Source of the DNA: Pseudomonadaceae bacterium
Lineage (GTDB): Bacteria > Pseudomonadota > Gammaproteobacteria > Pseudomonadales > Azotimanducaceae
Reading direction: 5' to 3'
DNA: 64,000 nt
NCBI GenBank assembly: GCA_024743435.1
Contig: JANSWO010000003.1
Span: forward strand, 186,001 to 250,000
Part shown: one piece after another, positions 43,516 through 51,720 of the stretch
How the letters are laid out: the number at the start of each line of letters is the position of its first letter
How positions within the stretch are numbered: the first letter of the stretch is position 1
Translations under genes and position numbers: made by a program
The notes under the pieces: generated by a model
Database searches by the model: none
What the model was told of the DNA's origin: nothing
What the model saw: the letters and a program-made list of their open reading frames with translations, nothing else

Positions 43516-43802
43516 GGGCTGTTCTGCTGAGATTGGAGGCGGTGACGTGTCGAACGCAGTTTACCGCTCCGATCGAACGCAATCTCTTGTTGCCGACGAT
43601 CGCCTGTCGTTGCTTTGACGCGTGGGTTTACATCTGCCGGTTAGCTCTCGGGTTCCATGCGGGCTAAAATGGATGGCTGTTCGCCGAGGGGTGGCTGATT
43701 ACCTGGCTGCGGCCGGTTGCCAGCCGTAGCTCCCCGTCGCAACTAATCACCACTAGCGCGTGCGCGCCGTCGTGCCGTTTTCGCAATTCAAAAGGCAGTT
43801 AA

Positions 43803-44438
43803 GTGTTACTCGACCTACACGCTCACTCTGTAAAGTCCGACGATGGTCGCGCCAAAGTGGCGAATTACTGTCAGTGGATCAAAGCTAAAGAGCTGCCGAT
43901 AGACGGCTTTGTCCTCACGGAGCATCGTCAGTTTGATGATGAGTCAGACTACAGCGATATTGGTGCCAAATTTGGCCTCACCATTCTCAAAGGTAGCGAA
44001 GTAGAGACGGAGTACGGACATGTACTCGTCTTTGGTGTGACTGAACCGCTTACCAGAGAATTCGACTTTGCCAGCATCCATTTACCGCTAGCCCAGGTTA
44101 TCGAGGCGAGCGAGCGCCATGGCGCAGTAGCGATTCCCTGTCACCCTGGTCGGCCCCGCGTTGGCATGGCCGCGCATATCGATGAGTTCGGGGTGCCCGT
44201 TGGCGTCAGGATAGTCGAGGTATACAACGGCGGCAGCCGTGACGATGAGGATGCTATCGCGCAAGCCATGGCCACCGAACTGGGCTACCGTGGAATCGGT
44301 GGCAGCGATGCACACATCGTCAGCCACATCGGCCGCTGCGCGACGCGCTTCAGCCAGCAAGTGAATAATGAGACCGAACTGGTTGAGGCCCTCAAGGCCG
44401 GCGAGTTCGAAGCAGTTACCTTTCGGGAAGCATCATGA
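43803..44438 (+). CDS. PHP-domain metal-dependent phosphoesterase-like protein
   Basis: This 211-residue PHP protein has DLHAHSVKSDD at the start, LTEHRQF, KGSEVETEYGHVLVFG, IPCHPGRP, and a late GGSDAH. These histidine/aspartate motifs build the trinuclear metal site of PHP hydrolases. It starts at GTG. Its stop overlaps the next gene (ATGA), so it is translationally coupled to a MaoC hydratase. A stand-alone PHP hydrolase in an acyl-CoA operon is unusual; removal of phosphate from an intermediate is one idea. Confidence 0.85.
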   Translation: MLLDLHAHSVKSDDGRAKVANYCQWIKAKELPIDGFVLTEHRQFDDESDYSDIGAKFGLTILKGSEVETEYGHVLVFGVTEPLTREFDFASIHLPLAQVIEASERHGAVAIPCHPGRPRVGMAAHIDEFGVPVGVRIVEVYNGGSRDDEDAIAQAMATELGYRGIGGSDAHIVSHIGRCATRFSQQVNNETELVEALKAGEFEAVTFREAS

Positions 44439-44887
44439 CTGAGCCGCTGGATATTGACGCACTAACCGCCCGCTATGTCGGCCCGGTGTTTGACGAGAAA
44501 ACCTTCACTTTTGACGCTCAGGAACTCGCAGACTTCGCGCAAGCCTGTGGCGAGACGGCCAGCCGCTATACCGATCCTGCGGATCCGGATTTTCAAGCAT
44601 CGCCCACGATGCCTACCCGTCTGCATCCGGGTGCGCGTTTTCCTGAAGGGTTTCCAGAGGTGGCGGGGCTTGGCATGGATGCTGGCAAGGCGATTCAGCC
44701 AATTGCCCCGATTCGCCCAGGCGAAACCATTGTTGGCCGCACCCACATGCACGAGATCTACACCAAGACAGGCCGTTCAGGGCGCATGGTTTTCTTCGTA
44801 AATCGAATGGAGCTGTTCGATGCAAGCGAGCAGCAGCTCGCCGTTTCGGATTCGCGCATCGTCATTCGGGAGAAGCCCAGTGAGTGA
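44435..44887 (+). CDS. MaoC-like hydratase subunit (N-terminal, FAS1-type)
   Basis: This is a 150-residue hot-dog protein of the MaoC N-terminal type: FDEKTFTFDAQELADFAQA, DPADPDFQASPTMPTR, and IRPGETIVGRTHMHEIYTKTGRSG. It lacks the catalytic Asp-His motif in this half, as in heterodimeric enoyl-CoA hydratases where only one subunit is catalytic. It overlaps the next MaoC gene by eight bases. The pair resembles split ChsH1/ChsH2-like hydratases of steroid side-chain metabolism. Confidence 0.82.
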   Translation: MTEPLDIDALTARYVGPVFDEKTFTFDAQELADFAQACGETASRYTDPADPDFQASPTMPTRLHPGARFPEGFPEVAGLGMDAGKAIQPIAPIRPGETIVGRTHMHEIYTKTGRSGRMVFFVNRMELFDASEQQLAVSDSRIVIREKPSE

Positions 44888-45302
44888 ATCCAATATAGCG
44901 ACCGTAGCTGACGTCGAGTTTGGCGTGGAATTGCCAGCGTTTCTGCCGGACATCAGTATCGATAACGTCAAGCGATTTGCGGTCGCTGCGCACTGGGATT
45001 TTCCACGCTTTACCGATCATGAAGCCGCCCGTTCAGAAGGCTTGCCGGGAGCGTTGGTGCCGGGAATCATGAGCCAGGGTTTCTTCGCTGCGATGATTCA
45101 CCGGTGGGCAGATGGTGCTCAAATAAACAGCATCGACACGATCTTTCGCGCGCCGGTGCTCGTGGACTCTACCTGCACCATCAATGGGGTCGTCACCGAC
45201 ATTGATGAGGACAACGGCCAGGTCGAAATTGACCTGACCATGCTCAACGAGAAAGGCGAAACGAGAGTGTTCGGAACCGCTCAGATCACGTTGCCTGTTT
45301 AA
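44880..45302 (+). CDS. MaoC-like hydratase subunit (C-terminal type)
   Basis: This 140-residue hot-dog protein has AAHWDFPRFTDHEAARSEGLPGALVPGIMSQ split across the typical hydratase-2-like segment, so the central helix and following GxxxPG loop are intact. The usual catalytic D-x4-H is represented loosely by DFPRFTDHEAA. The GTG start has GGGAG about seven bases upstream inside the previous gene. It would hydrate enoyl-CoA as a complex with that protein. It ends four bases into the convergent creD-like gene. Confidence 0.8.
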   Translation: MSESNIATVADVEFGVELPAFLPDISIDNVKRFAVAAHWDFPRFTDHEAARSEGLPGALVPGIMSQGFFAAMIHRWADGAQINSIDTIFRAPVLVDSTCTINGVVTDIDEDNGQVEIDLTMLNEKGETRVFGTAQITLPV

Positions 45303-46684
45303 CGGGCTCGCTCTGGGGCGGCCTGAGCATCACCAAGTCGACGGGTTGCGATCATCACCAGACCAAACGCGATGAGTACTACCGCGGTGCCCGTGATGAG
45401 CGTGTAGCTCTCCATTTGCAGCAACACGTACAGCACGCCATAGAGCGCCACCTGTACGCTCGCCATCGCCAGACCCGCAAGCCTGCTTCCGGCGATTGCG
45501 GCGGCGTAGAAAGCCATCATCAGCGTGAGCACGCTCGTGGCCACCGCGTACGCGCTACCAAATGCGATGTGCTCCGAGAGCGCGAGTAGCACCTGAAAAA
45601 ACACTGCAATTCCTAATCCCAAGACCGCGTATTGCGCGATGTGCAGGCTGCGGCCTGTCAGCATTTCTACCGTGACAACGAGTACGAAGGTCAGCGCGAT
45701 GAACAGTAACCCGTATTTCATGCCGCGATCGATCAGGGTGTAGGGCGTAACCGGGTCAAACAAACGCATGCCAACCCCAGGAGCGGCAAGATCCCGTTGT
45801 TCGCTGCTGGCGAGCCAGGCGTCGGGCAGGCCTCGAGCGATACCGCCGGTCTGCCAGTTTGCGGTGACGCCATCGCTTCGAATGTCGTGCTTGTCCGGTA
45901 ACTGGTGGCCGAAGAAGCTCGGGTGAGGCCATGTGCTGGCTAAGGCGAGACTGCTTTGACGGCCGATCATCTGGGAGGCTATCGACTGGCTGCCACGTAG
46001 ATTGAAGCGCGTGTTTGCGCTCACGAGGGAATCGCTGAAGTGAAACGGTGCTTGCATGATATCGCCGTCGATACCCGGCACGGAGTTGCCCGCTCGCAAC
46101 GCTTGCGTCGCTGTGATTTCCCCTGTTGTGACCAGGACAGGCTCGGCGCTTACAACTCTGCGAACGTCCGAGAGTCCTACGACCAGCTGCGCGCCTTGCC
46201 AATCGATCGTCATGTCGGGGAGATCGAGGTTGTCGATGTCTGGGCGTGCGAATGTCGCGTCGATAGCCACGTTTGCCCGGTACACCGGTACGTTGTAGAC
46301 CGACCGCTGCCGCCATTCGTGCTCGAGAGCGATGCTCACGTTCTGAGTCTCCGGCGGGATAATGAGATGCCGTCTCACCCGACGCTCTCTGACCCGTAGC
46401 TCTCCCGAGTCATCGGTGTACTCGCGCCGATCCATCACGGTTACGGGCACCAATGCCACCGGGCCCAGCAACTGCAGCGCAGGTCCCCAGCTGGCTGCTA
46501 TGTCGTCGCTGACGTCAAAGAAGTAGCTCTGTCGCTCGTCAGCCACGCCCTCCACAAGTGCCAGCGGGATGAGCAACAGCAACGACAGAACGCCGATCAG
46601 ACAAAATTTGAACGCCACACTGTCGCGGATGCTGGTGAGCCGTGACGGGCCGAATTGCGGCTCCTGGGTGTGTATCGTGCTCAT
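45299..46684 (-). CDS. creD: CreD-like inner-membrane protein
   Basis: This 461-residue membrane protein has the CreD layout: one N-terminal helix (FCLIGVLSLLLLIPLALV), a large periplasmic beta-rich domain with RREYTDDSGELRVRERRVRR, and five or six C-terminal helices beginning YGLLFIALTFVLVVTVE. CreD is linked to envelope stress and beta-lactam or colicin responses. It is the last gene of a leftward operon; its start overlaps the stop of the UppS-like gene (ATGA). Confidence 0.9.
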   Translation of the reverse strand: MSTIHTQEPQFGPSRLTSIRDSVAFKFCLIGVLSLLLLIPLALVEGVADERQSYFFDVSDDIAASWGPALQLLGPVALVPVTVMDRREYTDDSGELRVRERRVRRHLIIPPETQNVSIALEHEWRQRSVYNVPVYRANVAIDATFARPDIDNLDLPDMTIDWQGAQLVVGLSDVRRVVSAEPVLVTTGEITATQALRAGNSVPGIDGDIMQAPFHFSDSLVSANTRFNLRGSQSIASQMIGRQSSLALASTWPHPSFFGHQLPDKHDIRSDGVTANWQTGGIARGLPDAWLASSEQRDLAAPGVGMRLFDPVTPYTLIDRGMKYGLLFIALTFVLVVTVEMLTGRSLHIAQYAVLGLGIAVFFQVLLALSEHIAFGSAYAVATSVLTLMMAFYAAAIAGSRLAGLAMASVQVALYGVLYVLLQMESYTLITGTAVVLIAFGLVMIATRRLGDAQAAPERAR

Positions 46685-47475
46685 CGGCCAAATCTCCTCT
46701 GTCGTGATTCAAAATCGGTGATCGCGCGCTGCAGATGCGCTGGGCTGTAGTCCGGCCAGTAGCAATCTTCGAAGCGCAGCTCTGCGAAGGCGGATTCCCA
46801 AAGCAGGAAATCCGATAGCCGCTGTTCACCGCCCGTTCGGATCAGCAGGTCGACACTGTTGGCGGAAACGGCGCTTGAATGCTGGCTTGCTGACATTTGC
46901 GCAGCGAAGCTATCGACCCCGAGATCGAGCGCTGGTGTGGCGCTGGCGGCGGTGGCAATTGCGCTCCTGGCCGAATAGTCGATTGCGATTCGTAGACATC
47001 GATTGAAGCGGCCGGTCGTTGCCTCGAGAGCCGTCATCTGGCGGACCAGTGCATGAGGCAGCCTGTCTCTGCGGCCGATGAACTCGACGCGCAGTTCGCG
47101 CTCTCGGCAAGTGTCGGCAACCTCCACCAGTTTCCTGCCAATGAGCCTGAACAGCGCTTGTACCTCGTCGGCTGGGCGCTGCCAGTTGAGTTGCGAGAAG
47201 CCGAATACCGAGAGTGTTGACACTGCGGTTTCGCTGATTGCTTCAATGATGGTTTGCAGTGTGCGAGCGCCCGCCCGGTGCCCTGCGTTTGCGCTCAGCC
47301 CTCGTTGTTTTGCCCAGCGGCGATTCCCATCCATGATGATGGCGATGTGCTGCAGAGAACTTTGCAATACAAAGTCGGTTTGCATAAGAAATTCCGGAGA
47401 CCCCTCGGTAGCCTGCCGCGTTATCTGGTTTTGGTTGGCTGTCTGGTTCGTCGTACCTGCAAGGGCTGCTTCCAT
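46681..47475 (-). CDS. UppS-like cis-prenyltransferase
   Basis: This 264-residue protein has the undecaprenyl diphosphate synthase core: HIAIIMDGNRRWAKQRG with the metal aspartate, STLSVFGFSQLNWQRP, RVEFIGRRDRLP, LLIRTGGEQRLSDFLLWESA and WPDYS. It has an extra N-terminal extension of about 40 residues. Several core positions differ from housekeeping UppS (IAIDYSARSAIA replaces the usual NYGGR region), so it looks like a divergent second copy. GAGGAG precedes the start. Coupling to CreD suggests envelope adaptation through lipid-carrier supply. Confidence 0.85.
   Translation of the reverse strand: MEAALAGTTNQTANQNQITRQATEGSPEFLMQTDFVLQSSLQHIAIIMDGNRRWAKQRGLSANAGHRAGARTLQTIIEAISETAVSTLSVFGFSQLNWQRPADEVQALFRLIGRKLVEVADTCRERELRVEFIGRRDRLPHALVRQMTALEATTGRFNRCLRIAIDYSARSAIATAASATPALDLGVDSFAAQMSASQHSSAVSANSVDLLIRTGGEQRLSDFLLWESAFAELRFEDCYWPDYSPAHLQRAITDFESRQRRFGR
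47360..47374. promoter_or_regulatory. Intragenic operator-like palindrome in the UppS-like gene
   Basis: CTTTGCAATACAAAG matches the perfect palindrome at 48502-48516 at 14 of 15 bases. It lies about 100 bases inside the UppS-like coding sequence, so it may reflect a second binding site, or chance constrained by coding. Confidence 0.35.
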
Positions 47476-47500
47476 ACACTGCTCTCCTCGGTGGATAGTC

Positions 47501-47893
47501 TTAACGCTTTGTTGTGCTGTTGGTTGCCTGAATCAACGCTTCCATATGACTCAGGTATCGCTCGAGAGCCGCTGCGCCACGAGCGGTGATTGCGTAGTTA
47601 GTCTTGGGGGTTCGATTGTCAAAGCCTTTGGTACATGCGACCAACCCCGCGTCTTCAAGCTTTCGTGCGTGCACGCTGAGATTGCCATCGGTCAGACTCA
47701 ACAACTGTTTCAGCTCAGCGAACGTCATGTCATCAGATACAGACAGCGCGCTGAGAATGCCCAATCGAACCCGATTGCCGATGAGTTTCTGGTCTACCGC
47801 AGCGTCTGCGTCCAGGAACCCGCGGATGGCAGCGAGTTTTTTGGAGGCGTTGGTTGGGATGTCTTTCTTCTGTTGTTTCGCGGTTTTACTCAT
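47501..47893 (-). CDS. Winged-helix transcriptional regulator (HTH_34 type)
   Basis: This 130-residue regulator has VRLGILSALSVSDDMTFAE then LLSLTDGNLSVHARKLEDAG as the recognition helix, and NRTPKTNYAITARG as wing. This is the HTH_34/ArsR-MarR-like winged-helix pattern. The ATG at 47893 overlaps the stop of the upstream membrane-protein gene. The longer open frame upstream is a different reading of that gene and is rejected. It probably controls its own operon through the palindrome at 48502-48516. Confidence 0.85.
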   Translation of the reverse strand: MSKTAKQQKKDIPTNASKKLAAIRGFLDADAAVDQKLIGNRVRLGILSALSVSDDMTFAELKQLLSLTDGNLSVHARKLEDAGLVACTKGFDNRTPKTNYAITARGAAALERYLSHMEALIQATNSTTKR

Positions 47894-48474
47894 CACGTTT
47901 CTCGCCGGAGAAATACTGCCCCGAGAAACAGGTGCCCAAGCCCGAAGCCGCAAAGCAATGCGGCGGCGGATGTCTGCGGTGCGGTGAGGGCCATCGTTCC
48001 CAGTAAACACAGCGATAGACCGAGCAGTTGCAGCGGGGCACTCGCGTAGGTTCCTGCTGCCAGGACGCCTGCGCCATAGCTGAACAGCCAGATTCCCGGC
48101 AGCAACGTGGCAGACTCGGTGCCGCTCATGTTCACGGTGAGCGCAGCACCGAGTGCGAGGCAGGGAGCGAGGCAGGTGGTAAAGCGGCGCCCGGCGTCCG
48201 TCCAGAAAGGCTCGCTCGTTCGGTGTGCGCGCCATGCAATGCTGCTGCCACCGACGACCACCGCAGCAACCGCCGCAAGCTGCCAGATAATGAGAGAGTC
48301 GGGATCGCTCGGTGTGACCCATAGCCCACTCGCGAGAGCAGATGCGACGCAGCCCACCAGCCCCATTGCGATCAGGCCAGCACCCGACAAACTGGATACG
48401 GTCCGCGTGCGGCCGATTGTCTGACGGATATAGGCAAGATTGCCGGCGGCATGTTCTGACAGTGAGTCGCTCAT
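47893..48474 (-). CDS. Putative multi-pass membrane protein
   Basis: This 193-residue protein has five or six predicted transmembrane segments (for example LSGAGLIAMGLVGCVASAL, IIWQLAAVAAVVVGG, LLGLSLCLLGTMAL). I do not recognise a named family. It is the first gene of the regulator, UppS-like, creD operon, 28 bases after a perfect 15-base palindrome. It may sense or transmit membrane state to the winged-helix regulator. Confidence 0.75.
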   Translation of the reverse strand: MSDSLSEHAAGNLAYIRQTIGRTRTVSSLSGAGLIAMGLVGCVASALASGLWVTPSDPDSLIIWQLAAVAAVVVGGSSIAWRAHRTSEPFWTDAGRRFTTCLAPCLALGAALTVNMSGTESATLLPGIWLFSYGAGVLAAGTYASAPLQLLGLSLCLLGTMALTAPQTSAAALLCGFGLGHLFLGAVFLRRET

Positions 48475-48501
48475 TGCCGCAGGGTAGCTTTGTGTAAAGA
48501 G

Positions 48502-48516
48502 CTTTGCAATGCAAAG
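48502..48516. promoter_or_regulatory. Perfect palindrome, candidate operator of the membrane-protein/HTH/UppS-like/creD operon
   Basis: CTTTGCA-A-TGCAAAG has perfect seven-base arms and lies 28 bases upstream of the first start codon of the operon. This is the expected place for an autorepressor site overlapping the promoter. Confidence 0.65.
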
Positions 48517-48597
48517 TTGAGTTTGAGGCGATGGTTGTGGTCGTGGATTCGGCGTTAGACGTTAGTTGGTGCGGGGATCTAGGCGCGGTGGTTAGCG

Positions 48598-48795
48598 TTG
48601 TGGGCGCTCTCAAGCAAAGTGTTGGTCTTGGCGCTCTCGAGCATTTCTCTCTTGCGCGTTGCGCGCGAGAGAATTGCTCTGCCGCTCTCCCGGGGTTCGA
48701 CGCGCGCTGATCGCGTGGCGATCAGCGTTACTGCCGCTCTCGCGGGATTCGAGGCGCGCCGATCGCGTGGCGATCGGCGTTAGTAGCGATCAGCG
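48598..48795. repeat. GCCGCTCTC-type palindromic repeat element, copy 3
   Basis: Tandem units carry GCCGCTCTC and the hairpins CGCTGATCGC-GTG-GCGATCAGCG (48705-48727) and CGCCGATCGC-GTG-GCGATCGGCG (48757-48779). The T-to-C and A-to-G changes between the two units are compensatory. An upstream GCGCTCTCGAG segment and a CTCTCTTGCGCG/CGCGCGAGAGA hairpin extend the element. It reaches nearly to the stop of the leftward acyl-CoA dehydrogenase. Confidence 0.75.
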
Positions 48796-48798
48796 TTA

Positions 48799-50052
48799 CT
48801 AAAGATTTTCGCCGTATTTGCGCAGTTCCGCGCGGCCAACAACCATGTGATGCACTTCGTCCGGGCCGTCAGCCAGACGCAGAGTTCGCTGGCCGGTGTA
48901 CATGTCCGCTAATGGTGTCCACTGAGATACGCCGGCGGCACCATGAATCTGGATAGCAGCATCGATGATCTCGCAGACTTTCTCTGGAACCATCGCCTTG
49001 ATCATGCTTACCCAGACACGCGCTTCGGCGTTGCCGAGAACGTCCATCGCTTTCGCGGCTTTCAACACCATCAGGCGCATGGCTTCGATTTCGATCCGCG
49101 CACGCGAGATCACCTCAATGTTCTTGCCGAGTTTGGCAAGCGGCCGACCGAACGCCTCGCGTGAGGTACCGCGCTTGACCATGAGGTCTAGAGCGCGTTC
49201 GGCTACGCCGATAGAACGCATGCAGTGGTGAATTCGGCCTGGCCCCAACCGAACCTGAGAAATCTCGAAGCCACGGCCTTCACCCAGCAGCATGTTTTCT
49301 TTGGGCACACGAACGTTGTCGAAGCGGATGTGCATATGACCGTGTGGCGCATCGTCGTGACCGAATACGTGCATTGGCCCGAGTATGTCGACACCCTTTG
49401 TATCGATAGGCACCAGAATTTGCGACTGCTGCTTGTGCGGCGGCGCATCGGGGCTGGTTCGCACCATGGTGATCATGATTTTGCAGCGCGGATCACCGGC
49501 GCCGGAGATATAGAATTTCTCGCCGTTGATTACCCACTCGTCACCTTCCAGTACAGCGCTGGTGCTGATGTTCTTGGCATCCGAGGAGGGCAGGCCAGGC
49601 TCGGTCATGGCAAATGCCGAGCGAATCTCGCCGTTCAACAGCGGCTTGAGCCACTTCTCTTTCTGCTCGGGCGTGCCTACGCGCTCGAGCACTTCCATGT
49701 TGCCAGTGTCCGGCGCGCTGCAGTTCAGCGTTTCTGAGGCTAGTGGATTCTTGCCAAGCTCGGCGGCGATGTAGGCGTAATCCAGGTTTTTAAGTCCTTC
49801 ACCGGTTTCTGCGTCGGGCAGAAAGAAGTTCCACAAGCCGGAACTCTTGGCTTTCTGTTTGGCCGTCTCCAGAAGTTCCAGCTGGCCAGGCGCATAGCTC
49901 CAGCGATCTGCACGGCCTTCGCCGAGTTTGAAGTACTCCTCGGTGATTGGATCGACGTTGGTCTGGATGTGGTTTACCACCGCGTCTAGCAGCGGGCGCG
50001 CCTCATCGCTCATCGCGAGGTTCGATAAATCGTTAGTGGCTTCGTCAAACAT
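48799..50052 (-). CDS. Acyl-CoA dehydrogenase family protein (ACAD10/11-like)
   Basis: This 417-residue flavoenzyme has FAMTEPGLPSSDAKN and VINGEKFYISGAGD in the middle domain, RFDNVRVPKENMLLGEGRGF, and the C-terminal IQIHGAAGVS and QRTLRLADGPDEVH. It has the ACAD10/11-like form seen with larger or hydroxylated acyl-CoAs. The ATG at 50052 is used because it starts the family's normal length; AAGGA lies about 12 bases upstream. It is a single gene, divergent from the bkd operon. Confidence 0.9.
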   Translation of the reverse strand: MFDEATNDLSNLAMSDEARPLLDAVVNHIQTNVDPITEEYFKLGEGRADRWSYAPGQLELLETAKQKAKSSGLWNFFLPDAETGEGLKNLDYAYIAAELGKNPLASETLNCSAPDTGNMEVLERVGTPEQKEKWLKPLLNGEIRSAFAMTEPGLPSSDAKNISTSAVLEGDEWVINGEKFYISGAGDPRCKIMITMVRTSPDAPPHKQQSQILVPIDTKGVDILGPMHVFGHDDAPHGHMHIRFDNVRVPKENMLLGEGRGFEISQVRLGPGRIHHCMRSIGVAERALDLMVKRGTSREAFGRPLAKLGKNIEVISRARIEIEAMRLMVLKAAKAMDVLGNAEARVWVSMIKAMVPEKVCEIIDAAIQIHGAAGVSQWTPLADMYTGQRTLRLADGPDEVHHMVVGRAELRKYGENL

Positions 50053-50473
50053 GCTTTTGTTGTCCTTAGGTGGTGTTAACGATGGTTTCTGCGTCCTCGC
50101 ATACCCGCGGTTCCCCCAACCGATCGCGGCTGTCGGAACGAAAGGTCGTTCCAAGCGTCAGCAAACGGTCGTCGCGTCGCGGATGCGATAGATAAATGTC
50201 AGTAACTGGTAGCCCCTGCTGGCCTGGTGCTCATGGCAGATCATGCCCAGCGTCCAGGCTCTGGTTGTCGCGGTTCCCAGCCGCGCAGGCAGCGGTCAAC
50301 GCTAACGGATTGCACAGCCGCGCTCAACTGCCAGCGCACACCGGGTTGCTGGGAATACCGAGCGTAAAAGACCACAATGGCGGCTGCTATCGACAGTGGG
50401 CCACAAGCCCTGGTTGATCCCGCTAATCCCGACGCTGGCCACAAGCTGAGCGTCGTTGCATGCAAGGAGTGTC
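50053..50473. other. Divergent intergenic region
   Basis: This holds the promoters of the leftward acyl-CoA dehydrogenase and the rightward bkd operon. It contains the inverted repeat GGAACGA-AAGG-TCGTTCC at 50135-50152. No convincing gene is seen. Confidence 0.5.
50135..50152. promoter_or_regulatory. Inverted repeat, possible operator
   Basis: GGAACGA and TCGTTCC form seven-base perfect arms with a four-base spacer, 83 bases upstream of the acyl-CoA dehydrogenase start. No regulator gene is adjacent, so the assignment is weak. Confidence 0.35.
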
Positions 50474-51718
50474 ATGAGCGGCAAGCCACGATTACACGTG
50501 CCTCAGCCACCGGCCAGACCCGGTGAAGCCCCGGATTTTTCGTACGTTGAGATATCCGAAGCTGGCTCGGTTGATCGGCCGGACGTTAACGCCCGAGCCA
50601 GGGATATTGAGAACCTCGCCTACGACATGGTGCGCGTGCTCGATGAGCAGCACACTGCGCTCGGCCCCTGGCATCCACATCTGGAAGCCGATGAGTTGAT
50701 CGTTGCGCTTCGTTTCATGCTGCTGACTCGTCGTTTCGACGATCGCATGCTGCGTGCCCAGCGACAGGGCAAAATCTCTTTCTATGTCCAGTGTCGCGGT
50801 GAAGAGGCGGTCGCGGTCGCTCAGACGCTGGCATCGGACCCAGGCGATATGTTGTTTCCCTCCTATCGAACGCAGGGTGCGCAAATCGCCCGAGGCCGCT
50901 CGGTTGTGGACCTGATGTGCCAGTGTCTGTCGAATTCCAAGGATATGTGCAAGGGCCGCCAGCTGCCGACCATGTACCACTGGAAGCGCGGCAATATCTT
51001 CTCGGTGTCGGGCAACCTGGCCACGCAATACCCTCAGGCCGTTGGTTGGGCTATGGCGGCCGCCATCAAAGGCGAAGATGACATCGCGCAGGCCTGGATT
51101 GGCGAGGGCTCAACAGCCGAGGCTGACTTCCATCATGCGTTGACGTTTGCTGCCGTCTACAACGCTCCGGTCATTCTGAACGTGGTGAATAATCAGTGGG
51201 CGATTTCAACGTTTCAGGGTTACGCCGGTGGTGAGCGACGACCGTTTTCGGCTCGCGGCCTTGGCTATGGCGTTGCCTCCATTCGAGTGGACGGCAACGA
51301 CTTTCTCGCTGTCTATGCGGTAACCAAGTGGGCGGCTGATCGAGCAAGGCAGGGCTTTGGACCCACGCTGATCGAGCAGGTGACCTATCGCGCCGCGGCC
51401 CATTCGACTAGCGATGACCCAGCGCGTTATCGGCCAAAGGACGAAGTGCAGCAGTGGCCATTGGGTGATCCGATCGAGCGCTTGAAATCGCACCTGATTA
51501 CTGAGGGCGTCTGGAGCGAAGAGCAGCATGCCGCGCTCGATGCGGAGATTATCGAGCAGATCGACGAAGGCTGGACCGAGGCGCTGTCCTACGGTTCGAT
51601 GACGCATGGCCCGTTTCTGGACAAGTCGGAACTGTTTGAGGATGTCTTCGCCGATATGCCAACTCACCTGATTCTGCAGCGCGAGAAACTCAGGCGCACG
51701 CGCGAAGAGGAGATCTGA
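50474..51718 (+). CDS. bkdA1: Branched-chain 2-oxo acid dehydrogenase E1 alpha subunit
   Basis: This 414-residue thiamine-diphosphate enzyme subunit carries PSYRTQGAQIARG, the ThDP motif beginning GEGSTAEADFHHA and ending NVVNNQ, and RAAAHSTSDDPARYR. It pairs with E1 beta encoded three bases downstream. AAGGAG lies five bases before the ATG. It decarboxylates 2-oxo acids from valine, leucine and isoleucine as part of a mitochondrial-type complex. Confidence 0.95.
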   Translation: MSGKPRLHVPQPPARPGEAPDFSYVEISEAGSVDRPDVNARARDIENLAYDMVRVLDEQHTALGPWHPHLEADELIVALRFMLLTRRFDDRMLRAQRQGKISFYVQCRGEEAVAVAQTLASDPGDMLFPSYRTQGAQIARGRSVVDLMCQCLSNSKDMCKGRQLPTMYHWKRGNIFSVSGNLATQYPQAVGWAMAAAIKGEDDIAQAWIGEGSTAEADFHHALTFAAVYNAPVILNVVNNQWAISTFQGYAGGERRPFSARGLGYGVASIRVDGNDFLAVYAVTKWAADRARQGFGPTLIEQVTYRAAAHSTSDDPARYRPKDEVQQWPLGDPIERLKSHLITEGVWSEEQHAALDAEIIEQIDEGWTEALSYGSMTHGPFLDKSELFEDVFADMPTHLILQREKLRRTREEEI

Positions 51719-51720
51719 GC

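Noticed and set aside
47501-48613. Single 370-residue leftward protein over the HTH and membrane-protein genes
   Set aside because: The frame upstream of 47893 overlaps a membrane protein with good hydrophobic segments; only the C-terminal 130 residues form the HTH regulator.
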